DNA from: JBCDGZ01 sp038750655
GTDB lineage: Bacteria; Bacteroidota; Bacteroidia; Chitinophagales; Saprospiraceae
Direction: 5' to 3'
Assembly (NCBI GenBank): GCA_038750655.1
Contig: JBCDGZ010000081.1
Coordinates: 1-34,792, forward strand
Length of the DNA: 34,792 bases
Within the stretch, counting starts at the first letter, position 1; every line of letters begins with the position of its first letter. Positions 7,970 through 14,836 of this stretch are shown one piece after another. Made by a program: the position numbers and the translations under genes. The notes beneath the pieces are model-generated. The model was not told the origin of the DNA, searched no databases, and was given only the letters and a program-made list of their open reading frames with translations.

Positions 7970-8476
7970 ATGACCCGAATCGGTTTGTTGTCGGATACCC
8001 ATAGCCATCTGGATGAAAAAATCTTTCATTACTTCAAAGACTGCGATGAGCTGTGGCACGCCGGAGACATCGGTAGTATGGAGGTGGTGGAAAAACTGGA
8101 GGCCTTTCGCCCCCTCAAAGCCGTCTACGGCAATATCGATGGGGGCGTATTACGGCGCGCCTTTCCGCTAGACCTGCGCTTCGAATGCGAGGGGCTACGC
8201 GTCTGGATGACCCACATCGGTGGCTACCCAGGGCGCTACAACAAGCGCGTGCGGCCCTTGATCGCCGCCGATCCGCCGGATGTGTTCATCTGTGGTCATT
8301 CTCACATCCTCAAGGTCATGCGCGATCCCAAGCTGGATTTGCTGCACCTCAACCCCGGGGCCTGTGGCCTCCACGGGTTTCACAAAATCAAAACCCTCCT
8401 CCGCTTCGCCATCGATGAGGGAGCCATCAAAGACCTCGAAGTGATCGAACTGGGCAAGCGCGGGAGTTTGAAATAA
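7970..8476 (+). CDS. YfcE/MJ0936-type metallophosphoesterase
   Basis: This 168-residue calcineurin-fold phosphodiesterase has a complete dinuclear metal site. The residues are Asp9 and His11 (SDTHSH), Asp33 (HAGDIGS), Asn55 (YGNID), His82 (MTHIGGYPGRY), and His110 and His112 (CGHSH). The NPGACGLHG segment near the C-terminus is typical of the YfcE/MJ0936 branch, which cleaves phosphodiesters in the cytosol; the natural substrate is generally unknown. Length matches the family. It leads a three-gene run with 10-bp gaps to the S51 peptidase and aldo/keto reductase, suggesting one transcript, although the three activities do not form an obvious pathway. Confidence 0.88.
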   Translation: MTRIGLLSDTHSHLDEKIFHYFKDCDELWHAGDIGSMEVVEKLEAFRPLKAVYGNIDGGVLRRAFPLDLRFECEGLRVWMTHIGGYPGRYNKRVRPLIAADPPDVFICGHSHILKVMRDPKLDLLHLNPGACGLHGFHKIKTLLRFAIDEGAIKDLEVIELGKRGSLK

Positions 8477-8486
8477 GCTAAGCATC

Positions 8487-9200
8487 ATGATAACTGAAGT
8501 AAAAAGACAAATCATTGCCCTGGGGGGCGGCGGCTTCTCTATGGAGCCGGAGGTCCCGCTGCTGGATCGCTATATCCTGGCCCAATCTCCGGCCGAGCGC
8601 CCGCGAATTTGCTTCATTCCTACCGCCAGCGGCGATGCCGATTCCTACATCGAAAGTTTCTACCAGTTTTTCAATCAACAGGACTGCATCCCCACTCATC
8701 TTTCCCTCTTCAAGGGGCATACCAATATGATTTATGATTTTGTAATGGAGCAGGACATCCTCTACGTTGGTGGAGGCAATACCCGTAATATGCTGGTTTT
8801 GTGGAAAGAATGGCAATTGGATCGATTTATTTTGGAAGCCTATCAAAAAGGGACGGTCCTCTGCGGCGTCAGCGCCGGAGCGATCTGCTGGTTCGATCAA
8901 GGGCTGACCGACTCTGTCCCCAACGAACTCAATGCGCTGGATGGTTTGGGCCTACTCCGAGGCAGCAACTGCCCCCACTTCGACGGGGAGCCGCTGCGGC
9001 GGCCCGCCTATACCACTCTGATTGCCAAAGGCAGCATCCAGGCTGGTATTGCCGCTGACGACGGTGTTGGTCTGCACTACATCGACGAAGAACTGCACCG
9101 CGTCATCTCTTCCCGCCCGCCCGCTCGCGCCTACCGCTTCAGTTCCGACGGGATGACCTTATCAGAAGAAGAATTAACCCCCGATTACTTGGGAGAATAA
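8487..9200 (+). CDS. Peptidase S51 family protein (dipeptidase E/cyanophycinase-like)
   Basis: This 237-residue cytosolic serine hydrolase has the flavodoxin-like S51 fold. It opens with IALGGGGFS, has VGGGNTRNML (about 94-103) and the nucleophile elbow CGVSAGAICWF with catalytic Ser129, and continues with NCPHFDG (His164). By family it would hydrolyse peptides with N-terminal or beta-linked aspartate. It lacks the extra length of a true secreted cyanophycinase and has no signal peptide, so PepE-like cytosolic cleavage is the better guess. It sits 10 bp after the phosphodiesterase and 10 bp before the aldo/keto reductase, with the same strongly GC-rich third positions as both. Confidence 0.85.
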   Translation: MITEVKRQIIALGGGGFSMEPEVPLLDRYILAQSPAERPRICFIPTASGDADSYIESFYQFFNQQDCIPTHLSLFKGHTNMIYDFVMEQDILYVGGGNTRNMLVLWKEWQLDRFILEAYQKGTVLCGVSAGAICWFDQGLTDSVPNELNALDGLGLLRGSNCPHFDGEPLRRPAYTTLIAKGSIQAGIAADDGVGLHYIDEELHRVISSRPPARAYRFSSDGMTLSEEELTPDYLGE

Positions 9201-9210
9201 GCCAAAAAAT

Positions 9211-10197
9211 ATGCAATACAGAACTCTTGGAAAGACCAATTTCCACATCTCCGAAATCGCCCTAGGCACCTGGCAAGTAGGTGGCAAATGGGGCAGCTCC
9301 TTCAGCCACGAAAATGCTGATACAATCCTCAACGCCGCCGTCGATCAGGGCATCAATTTCATCGATACGGCCGATGTCTACGGTAATCGCGAAAGCGAAA
9401 AGGCCGTCGGCCGCCTGGTTAAAAACCGATCGGAACGACTATTCGTCGCTACCAAGTGCGGCCGCCGCCTCAATCCCCACAACAACGAAGCGTATACCCC
9501 CGCCGCACTGCGCCAGTTCGTGGAAGATAGCCTGCGCAATATGCAGCTGGAAACCCTCGACCTCATCCAACTGCACTGTCCCCCTACCGAGGTCTATTAT
9601 CGCCCCGAAGTCTTCGAACTCTTCGATCGCCTCCAACAGGAAGGCAAAATCCAACACCTGGGTGTCAGCGTAGAAAAGGTCGAAGAGGGCCTCAAAGCCA
9701 TTGAATACGATAACGTCTGTAGTGTTCAAATCATTTTTAATATGTTCCGCCAGCGCCCCGCCGAGCTGTTCTTCCGAGAGGCCCAGCGCCGCAACGTCGG
9801 TATCATCGTGCGCGTCCCCCTGGCCAGCGGTCTCCTCACCGGCCGCTACAAAACCACCACTACCTTCGCCGAAGGCGATCACCGCCACTTCAACCGCGAA
9901 GGCCAAGCCTTCGACAAGGGCGAAACCTTCTCCGGCGTCAATTACGAACAGGGCCTAAAGGCCGTCGACGAACTTCAGGAGGCCTTCGGCCACCCCGATA
10001 ACCTCGCTCCGCTCGCCCTCCGCTGGATTTTACAATTTGAAGCCGTCAGCTGTATCATCCCTGGTGCTTCCAAAGTCAGCCAGGTGCATTCCAATCTCAG
10101 TAGCACGACCTTGCCCCCTTTGACGGAGGCGCAGCAGGCGGCGGTACGTAGGGTCTACGAAGAGCGGATCAAGGGAGCGGTACACCATCTTTGGTAG
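9211..10197 (+). CDS. Aldo/keto reductase
   Basis: This 328-residue NADPH-dependent oxidoreductase has the (beta/alpha)8 barrel and the full catalytic tetrad: Asp52 and Tyr57 (FIDTADVYGNRE), Lys82 (VATKCGRR) and His122 (LIQLHCPP). The IIPGASKVSQVHSNL segment near the C-terminus is the usual NADPH-phosphate binding loop. The YRTLGKTNFHISEIALGTW opening places it with the YhdN/tas-like group acting on aldehydes or sugar-derived ketones; substrate unknown. It is the last gene of the three-gene run. Its 3' end abuts the repeat cluster starting at 10199, which could act as the transcript end. It is convergent with the PLP enzyme at 10419. Confidence 0.9.
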   Translation: MQYRTLGKTNFHISEIALGTWQVGGKWGSSFSHENADTILNAAVDQGINFIDTADVYGNRESEKAVGRLVKNRSERLFVATKCGRRLNPHNNEAYTPAALRQFVEDSLRNMQLETLDLIQLHCPPTEVYYRPEVFELFDRLQQEGKIQHLGVSVEKVEEGLKAIEYDNVCSVQIIFNMFRQRPAELFFREAQRRNVGIIVRVPLASGLLTGRYKTTTTFAEGDHRHFNREGQAFDKGETFSGVNYEQGLKAVDELQEAFGHPDNLAPLALRWILQFEAVSCIIPGASKVSQVHSNLSSTTLPPLTEAQQAAVRRVYEERIKGAVHHLW

Positions 10198-10198
10198 A

Positions 10199-10296
10199 TT
10201 GCGCCTTTGGCGCTTGGGGTGGACGGTTGGCGTCTTTGGCGCTTGGGGGGACGGTTGGCGTCTTTGACGCTTTGGTTGACGGTTGACGGTTGACGG
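10199..10296 (+). repeat. Three tandem 28-bp repeats followed by TTGACGG heptamers
   Basis: Units lie at 10199-10226, 10227-10254 and 10255-10282, all exactly 28 bp. Each has a small inverted repeat of the form GCGCC-TTT-GGCGC (unit 1 perfect, units 2 and 3 diverged but still mostly pairing), then a G-rich TTGGGG-like run and GACGG. Two TTGACGG heptamers (10283-10296) follow. It begins two bases after the stop codon of the aldo/keto reductase. There is no unique spacer between units, so this is not a CRISPR array. Confidence 0.85.
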
Positions 10297-10329
10297 TCGG
10301 ATGTGAGATACGTAGTAGTATGTATTGCC

Positions 10330-10481
10330 GTCCATCGTCCACCGTCGACCCCCAGCACCGCAGGTGCCAATACGATCGACGGCTGGCCGTACTACCCATA
10401 GACTCTACCCCTCCTCTATCACCGCGTACCGCCGTCTACAGTCCATCGTCCACCGTCCACCCCAGGCACCGCAGGTGCCAA
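10330..10481 (-). repeat. Two 41-bp repeats, same family as the 28-bp units but inverted
   Basis: Copies at 10330-10370 and 10441-10481 match at 38 of 41 positions. On the minus strand each reads TTGGCACCTGCGGTGCC-like hairpin, then a G-rich run and GGTGGACGGT-type heptamers. That is the same architecture as the plus-strand 28-bp units (hairpin, TGGGG, GGACGG). The GACGGT-rich arm at 10278-10296 can also pair with the GTCCACCGTC-rich arm at 10329-10347 to give a long imperfect hairpin. The copy at 10441-10481 lies inside the 3' end of the PLP-enzyme gene. Confidence 0.8.
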
Positions 10482-11669
10482 AGCCTGCTCCAAATCCCCA
10501 ATAATATCCTCCGGATTCTCAATGCCTACCGAGAGGCGGATCAGCCCGTCGGTAATGCCATTGCGGAGGCGGACTTCTGGGGCTACATTGATGTGAGAGC
10601 TAGAAGCGGGGTGGAGGACCAGGGTGTCGACATCGCCGAGGGTAGGGGCGAGGGTGCAGAACTGGATGCGGTTCATGAAATCGATACCGGCTTGGAGGCC
10701 GTCTTGGAGTTCGAAGCTGAGCATGCCGCCGAAGGCCCTCATCTGCTTTTTGGCCAGCTCGTGATCGGGGTGGGAGGGGAGCCCGTTGTAGTTGACGCGG
10801 GAGACTTTGGGATGCTGTTCGAGGAATTGGGCGACGGCCAGGGCATTGCTGCTGTGGCGTTGCATACGCAGTTCCAGGGTTTTGAGGCCGTTGTTGATGA
10901 GCCAGGCGTCGAAGGGGTTGCAGTTGGTACCGATGAGTTTCATGGCCTGCCAGACCTTTTTGCGCATCAGCTCGGCGTCGCGGCCGATGATGGCCCCAGC
11001 GATGGAATTGCCGTGGCCGTTGAGGAATTTGGTGGTGGAATGGATGATGAAGTCAACGCCAAAGCGGAAGGGCTGCTGTAGGTAGGGGGTGCAGAAGGTA
11101 TTATCGATGGCGGTGAGGCATTGGTATTGTTGGGCCAGTTGGCTGAGGGCTTCGATGTCGACGCAGGCCATAGTGGGGTTGGCGGGCGTTTCGAAGTAGA
11201 GCATTTTGATGGCGGGGTCGCTGCGCAGGAGCTGTTCGACCTGATCGAGCTGTTGGAGGTTGCACATCAGGGTTTCTACGCCCAGCGAGCCCATGATTTT
11301 GAGCAGCAGTTCGGTGGTGCCGCCGTAGAGATTGCCCTGGGTGAGGACTTTGTCGCCCGCCTGGAGGCAGCCCATCATCAGGGTAGAGATGGCCGACATG
11401 CCGGAGCTGACCAGCAGGCCGCTGGCTGCCATATCGAGCCCGTGGGTCTCCAAATGAGCGATCTTTTCGGCTACTGCTTCTATGGTTGGATTGCCGTAAC
11501 GGCCATAGACATGGCCTTTTTCTTCCCCCTTAAAGATGTTAATTCCCTGATCGATGCTTTCGAATTCAAAGGAGGAGGTCGCATAAATGGGGAGTTGATG
11601 GGGGCGGGTAGTACGTTTATCTTTTGATTCATGCACACATAGGGAACCAAAGCCGACAGAATTCTTCAT
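10419..11669 (-). CDS. Trans-sulfuration family PLP enzyme (cystathionine gamma-synthase/lyase type)
   Basis: This is a 416-residue PLP enzyme of the Cys/Met metabolism family. Numbering is from the ATG at 11669; the longer frame starts at TTG. Landmarks are YGRYGNPT, SSGMSAIS, the NLYGGTTELL loop, ETPANPT, AIDNTF with the ring-nitrogen Asp189, the PLP lysine Lys214 in STTKFLNGHGN, and the LSVGIENPEDIIGDLEQAL tail. Family members make or cleave cystathionine, or release methanethiol from methionine. The loop has Gly where methionine gamma-lyases usually have Cys (YGCT), so I prefer a cystathionine/homocysteine role and give no symbol. The normal fold ends near residue 397. The last ~19 residues (PAVPGVDGGRWTVDGGTR) are translated from the adjacent DNA repeat and are unlikely to be functional. 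Confidence 0.85.
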   Translation of the reverse strand: MKNSVGFGSLCVHESKDKRTTRPHQLPIYATSSFEFESIDQGINIFKGEEKGHVYGRYGNPTIEAVAEKIAHLETHGLDMAASGLLVSSGMSAISTLMMGCLQAGDKVLTQGNLYGGTTELLLKIMGSLGVETLMCNLQQLDQVEQLLRSDPAIKMLYFETPANPTMACVDIEALSQLAQQYQCLTAIDNTFCTPYLQQPFRFGVDFIIHSTTKFLNGHGNSIAGAIIGRDAELMRKKVWQAMKLIGTNCNPFDAWLINNGLKTLELRMQRHSSNALAVAQFLEQHPKVSRVNYNGLPSHPDHELAKKQMRAFGGMLSFELQDGLQAGIDFMNRIQFCTLAPTLGDVDTLVLHPASSSHINVAPEVRLRNGITDGLIRLSVGIENPEDIIGDLEQALAPAVPGVDGGRWTVDGGTR

Positions 11670-11791
11670 GATTTTGGACAATTTTTTGTGACGATTGATG
11701 TTGTATGATTAATTCATCTCTTCTTTTAATATCTTTACAAAAAACGAAAAATTAGTAGCAGTCAATAAAGAAAGTGCCTTAAATTGTGTCT

Positions 11792-12604
11792 ATGCAATCT
11801 ATCCTACGACTTTTCTTGTGTTTCAGTCTGGTTCTCTGTTGCTCTTTGGCCCTTTTGGGGCAGGAGGAGATAGAAGAAATGCGGGCTGAACCGACCGGGC
11901 CCTACCCTGATTTCTTGCTGCTTAGTGGGGGGGTAGTTGTAGGTATACCGGTGGGGCAGTTCCAGGAAAAGCTCAATGCCAGTGGTGTTGGAGGCGGAGG
12001 CGGACTGATGCTGCGGGTTAATCGAGAATTACCGATCTATGCTGGGTTCGAGCTATCTGGCTTTAATTATGATCGGGAAAGAGACATCTTTTTACTGGCC
12101 CTGGATAACGGTGATTTGGTGAGCGTGGAAATGGAAACGCGTACCAGTGTGTTCACCGGGCACGCTATGATGCGCATAGCGCCACCGACTCAATTCTTTA
12201 TCCGTCCCTATTTTGATGCTATGATGGGTTTGAAAAACCTATTTGCTAAAACTCTTTTCTTCGATCTGGGGGCACCAAATGATGATCCCTTTGACCGCAA
12301 TATCGAGAAGGGGGATTGGACGTTTAGCTATGGAATAGCGGCAGGATTGCAGATTCCAATCGGAAAGAGCATCCGAGGGATTCAATTTTTGCTCGATCTG
12401 CGCTGTGCTTACCAAAAGGGGGCTGCCGCGGAGTACTTCGTTCGCCGGGAAGACCTTACGGGCATTACAGTCGAAGAACCCATCGATGTTTTTGAGACTA
12501 AAAATTCTACCACCGACGTCCTTATGCCCCATCTGGGTGTCATTATCAACTTCGATAAAAACGCTTTTTCTAGTGACTCAGAAGAAGCCTATGGGCAGTA
12601 CTGA
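11792..12604 (+). CDS. Outer-membrane beta-barrel protein, paralogue 1
   Basis: This 270-residue protein has a signal peptide (about 1-23, cut before QEEIEE) followed by alternating hydrophobic/polar beta strands typical of an 8- to 10-stranded barrel. Clear strand segments are YAGFELSGFNYDRE, MMRIAPPTQFFIRPYFDAMMG, WTFSYGIAAGLQIPIG and LDLRCAYQKG. It is a close paralogue of the next gene: they share AEYFVRR, NSTTD, LMPH and the FFIRPY block in the same order. Unlike paralogue 2, it continues about 15 residues past the last strand (SSDSEEAYGQY). Substrate or role is unknown. The ATG at 11792 is preferred to a GTG two codons upstream. A near-consensus TATCTTTA lies at 11730-11737. Confidence 0.8.
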   Translation: MQSILRLFLCFSLVLCCSLALLGQEEIEEMRAEPTGPYPDFLLLSGGVVVGIPVGQFQEKLNASGVGGGGGLMLRVNRELPIYAGFELSGFNYDRERDIFLLALDNGDLVSVEMETRTSVFTGHAMMRIAPPTQFFIRPYFDAMMGLKNLFAKTLFFDLGAPNDDPFDRNIEKGDWTFSYGIAAGLQIPIGKSIRGIQFLLDLRCAYQKGAAAEYFVRREDLTGITVEEPIDVFETKNSTTDVLMPHLGVIINFDKNAFSSDSEEAYGQY

Positions 12605-12714
12605 GTTTTGAACTCTTAAATCCCTTAACATTCGGCCCTTTTTGAGTGTTAAAGAAATTGAAAACCCCAAATTTAGGCTTGCTAAAGGCAATAATTGCGG
12701 ATTATATTTAGGGT

Positions 12715-13467
12715 ATGAAAACAATCCGTCTGCCAATTGCTATTTTGAGTGCCCTGCTACTACTGGCCCTGCCCGGCTGGACGCAAGAAGAAAATGCCAG
12801 ATCCAGCTCTGAAGATTACTACGACAAGAATTTTTTTCAACTGAACGGTGGAATGACCTTGGGCATTCCTACGGGAAATTTTGATGTTCCAGGAGTGGAT
12901 GCCAGCCTGGGCTGGAATGCTTCGGCCTTGATTCGGATTACCCGTTCGTTTCCCGTCTATGCGGGATTGGAAGTAGGTAATTTTATCTATGATCGAGAAC
13001 GACTGGACTTTGGAGATTTGGAGCTGGAGACCCGGCCGGCGGTATTTCAGATGCACGGTATGCTCCGTATTGCTCCTCCCACCAACTTCTTTATTCGGCC
13101 CTATGTTGACGGCATGGCAGGCTTTAAAAGCCTGCATTTGAAAACCAAATTCTTTGACCCCCAAAGCGAGGATAATTCGGCCTTCGAAAGTGAAACCGAA
13201 AACCGCGACAATGCCTTCAGCTTCGGGATAGCACTGGGCTTAGAAATCCCCATTTTCCATGCTGATGATGCTTCGCACCTCTCCTTGGACCTCCGTTGTT
13301 CCTACTTCAAAGGCGGTTCTGCGGAGTATTTTGTACGGCGCGATGATGCGGCCATCTTGAACCCCAATGACCCTATCGAGGTCTACGAACCCACCAACTC
13401 CACTACAGACCTCATTATGCCCCATATCGGACTGACTTTTAACTTTGGAAGAGGCCAGATGGATTAA
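12715..13467 (+). CDS. Outer-membrane beta-barrel protein, paralogue 2
   Basis: This 250-residue barrel protein has a signal peptide (about 1-23, cut before QEENAR). It is built like its upstream neighbour: FPVYAGLEVGNFIYDRE, MLRIAPPTNFFIRPYVDGMAGFK, SFGIALGLEIP, LDLRCSYFKGGSAEYFVRRDD and a final strand IGLTFNFGRGQMD. Barrels of this kind sit in the outer membrane as small channels or structural proteins; no specific role can be read. It lies 110 bp after paralogue 1, consistent with a tandem duplication. The last 17 codons (stop included) and the 53 bp after them recur at 15468-15571, where the rest of the matching gene is missing. Confidence 0.8.
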   Translation: MKTIRLPIAILSALLLLALPGWTQEENARSSSEDYYDKNFFQLNGGMTLGIPTGNFDVPGVDASLGWNASALIRITRSFPVYAGLEVGNFIYDRERLDFGDLELETRPAVFQMHGMLRIAPPTNFFIRPYVDGMAGFKSLHLKTKFFDPQSEDNSAFESETENRDNAFSFGIALGLEIPIFHADDASHLSLDLRCSYFKGGSAEYFVRRDDAAILNPNDPIEVYEPTNSTTDLIMPHIGLTFNFGRGQMD

Positions 13468-13520
13468 CTCAAGACCTTGTAGATTTGAGCCAATGATTAT
13501 ATCTTGGGGCTCATGGAAAA
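13417..13520 (+). repeat. Direct repeat copy A (104 bp; partner at 15468-15571)
   Basis: This segment aligns without gaps to 15468-15571 at a constant offset of 2051 bp. By hand count it matches at 29 of 42 positions in the first, coding part and 54 of 62 in the part from the last Met codon (ATGGATTAA) to the ATGGAAAA of the next gene. It spans the end of barrel paralogue 2, the intergenic leader and the first codons of the Crp/Fnr gene. Confidence 0.85.
13480..13487 (+). promoter_or_regulatory. TAnnTTTG -7 element before the Crp/Fnr gene, with an overlapping inverted repeat
   Basis: TAGATTTG matches the Bacteroidota -7 consensus and leaves about 19 nt of leader before the ATG at 13513. The box overlaps TGAGCC (13485-13490), which is the exact reverse complement of GGCTCA (13508-13513), 17 bp apart and touching the start codon. 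The equivalent site in the second copy of the repeat is TAGAATTG (15531-15538), one base off consensus. Confidence 0.5.
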
Positions 13521-14157
13521 ACTACTAAAAGAACGATACGAATACGTTTTTGAAGAAAAACTTATTGGCGAAATCATCAGAGAAGGGCAATTCCGAAAAG
13601 TAGATAAAGGGGTCTGTATGATTGATAAGGGGCATAAGATCACCCACATGCCCTTAATCCTGGAAGGGGCCATAAAAATCGTAGATGAGGATAAGGATGG
13701 ACATGAGTACTTACTTTATTACTTAGAGAAGGGAGATTCTTGTGCCATGACAATGGGTTGCTGCCTGGGAGGCAAAAGAAGTGAAATTAGAGCAATAACA
13801 GAATCAAATACCTTAATCTACATGATTCCTGTGCAGCGTATGGAAGACTGGTTGATAAAGTATAAATCCTGGAGAATATTTGTCTTTGATAGCTATGATT
13901 CCAGAATGAAGGAAATGCTAGAGACTATCGATTCGCTCGCCTTTTTTAATATGGAACAAAGACTGTATAAATATTTAAAAGACAGGGCTATGGTATTGCA
14001 GTCTCCTATCTTAGAAATTACACATTATCGCATTGCAAATGACCTCAATACCTCAAGAGTAGTTATATCTAGATTGATGAAAAAATTAATGCTTGATAAT
14101 AAGATAACGACCCACCGTAATCATGTAGAGGTTCTGGAATTCTCCCCCAAAGAGTAG
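13513..14157 (+). CDS. Crp/Fnr family transcriptional regulator with Cys-Cys motif
   Basis: This 214-residue DNA-binding regulator has two domains. An N-terminal cyclic-nucleotide-binding-type beta roll (about 25-125: ITHMPLILEGAIKIVDEDKDGHEYLLYYLEKGD) leads through a long dimer helix to a C-terminal winged helix (about 150-205: ITHYRIANDLNTSRVVISRLMKKL). The roll carries SCAMTMGCCLGGKRSEIRAITES. I recall a CAM-x-x-x-CC motif in a Bacteroidota Crp/Fnr subgroup often found beside sulfur or redox genes, so a thiol or haem signal is more likely than cAMP; this is inference. I start at the ATG at 13513 because the TTG at 13504 has nothing in its favour and the promoter-like box is 25 bp upstream. 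Composition is more AT-rich than its neighbours. Confidence 0.85.
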   Translation: MEKLLKERYEYVFEEKLIGEIIREGQFRKVDKGVCMIDKGHKITHMPLILEGAIKIVDEDKDGHEYLLYYLEKGDSCAMTMGCCLGGKRSEIRAITESNTLIYMIPVQRMEDWLIKYKSWRIFVFDSYDSRMKEMLETIDSLAFFNMEQRLYKYLKDRAMVLQSPILEITHYRIANDLNTSRVVISRLMKKLMLDNKITTHRNHVEVLEFSPKE

Positions 14158-14206
14158 GTTGGTGTGTTAGGTAACAAAAGTTACGCTTCGAAGGATCAAT
14201 ATGGAG

Positions 14207-14214
14207 TATCTTTG
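14207..14214 (+). promoter_or_regulatory. TAnnTTTG-type -7 element before the DUF983 gene
   Basis: TATCTTTG matches the -7 consensus exactly and lies 33 bp before the ATG at 14248. This supports a separate transcript for the DUF983 gene and its start at 14248 rather than the TTG-class start at 14164. No clear -33 box is visible. Confidence 0.45.
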
Positions 14215-14247
14215 AGATGCATTTTTGTAGGCCAAAAAGATAGTTTT

Positions 14248-14640
14248 ATGAGTAAGCAAAATCGAAGTGTTCTTTCCTCTATATGGAATATGAAATGTCC
14301 CCGATGTCGAGAAGGTGATTTGTTTGATACCGGTACATTTTCTTTTAAAAAACCTTTTGATATGCCCGCTAAATGTAGCTGTTGTAATCAAAGTTATATG
14401 CCCGAGCCAGGCTTTTACTACGGGGCGATGTTCATTTCCTATATTTTCTATGGATGGTTTTCTGTACTGCTCTGTTTGGGCTTAGTCTTCGGCTTAGGCT
14501 GGAGTGTAAATAGCGCATTTGTATTATTAGTATTCATCTCTATTATTTTCTTTGTCTGGGTTTTTAGAATGGCAAGATCGATTTGGATACATATCGCTCT
14601 AAAGTATAAGCCGAATAGCATTAGCAAAACGGCTAGTTGA
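14248..14640 (+). CDS. DUF983 family inner-membrane protein
   Basis: This is a 130-residue protein with a zinc-ribbon-like N-terminus and two membrane helices. The first part contains MKCPRCREGDLFD and, further on, CSCCNQSYMPEPGFYYGAMF, giving two Cys pairs that could hold one metal ion. Helices follow at about 55-80 and 85-107, then WIHIALKYKP. This arrangement is the DUF983 family; its function is not established. It occurs widely in Bacteroidota and Alphaproteobacteria. Its own -7 element and ~90-bp gap suggest it need not be cotranscribed with the Crp/Fnr gene, but both lie in the segment bracketed by the 104-bp direct repeat. Confidence 0.85.
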   Translation: MSKQNRSVLSSIWNMKCPRCREGDLFDTGTFSFKKPFDMPAKCSCCNQSYMPEPGFYYGAMFISYIFYGWFSVLLCLGLVFGLGWSVNSAFVLLVFISIIFFVWVFRMARSIWIHIALKYKPNSISKTAS

Positions 14641-14659
14641 CCAATACGGTCCGACCTCA

Positions 14660-14761
14660 ATGGAAACGGATTTTGATAAAGTGGTAGCCGAAGATGGTCA
14701 AGTTTTGAAAGTTGGCGACAAGTTTGGATACCGTCATGGAGCAGGGGAGCAGCGCCATTAA
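14660..14761 (+). CDS. Possible 33-residue orphan ORF or gene remnant
   Basis: The frame starting METDFDKVVAEDGQ and ending GYRHGAGEQRH is open between the DUF983 and DUF3365 genes, and the frame stays open upstream to 14603. It has a plausible soluble-protein composition but no recognisable family and no clear ribosome-binding site. It could be a small gene, the tail of a lost gene, or chance. Nothing supports translation directly. Confidence 0.2.
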   Translation: METDFDKVVAEDGQVLKVGDKFGYRHGAGEQRH

Positions 14762-14836
14762 TACGAGGTCAAAAGATGATTTGTGTTTGTCCTACGACGA
14801 TGCTCTAGGCAAAGTTGTGAGCATTACATTTTGAAT

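Noticed and set aside
10199..10296. CRISPR-like tandem repeats
   Set aside because: The units are directly adjacent with no unique spacers, there are no cas genes, and related copies lie inverted next to them.
10290..11081. A 263-codon plus-strand open frame opposite the PLP enzyme
   Set aside because: It is antisense to a gene with complete family motifs, starts inside the repeat cluster and encodes a Gly/Val/Asp-rich sequence with no recognisable fold; GC-rich third positions keep the opposite strand open.
10419..11669. Naming the PLP enzyme methionine gamma-lyase
   Set aside because: The loop reads YGGT rather than the YGCT expected for that activity, so the specific name is not supported.
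12625..12652. TTAACATTC / GAGTGTTAA hairpin between the two barrel genes
   Set aside because: The stem is weak and AT-rich, with a 10-base loop and no following T-run, so I do not call it a terminator.
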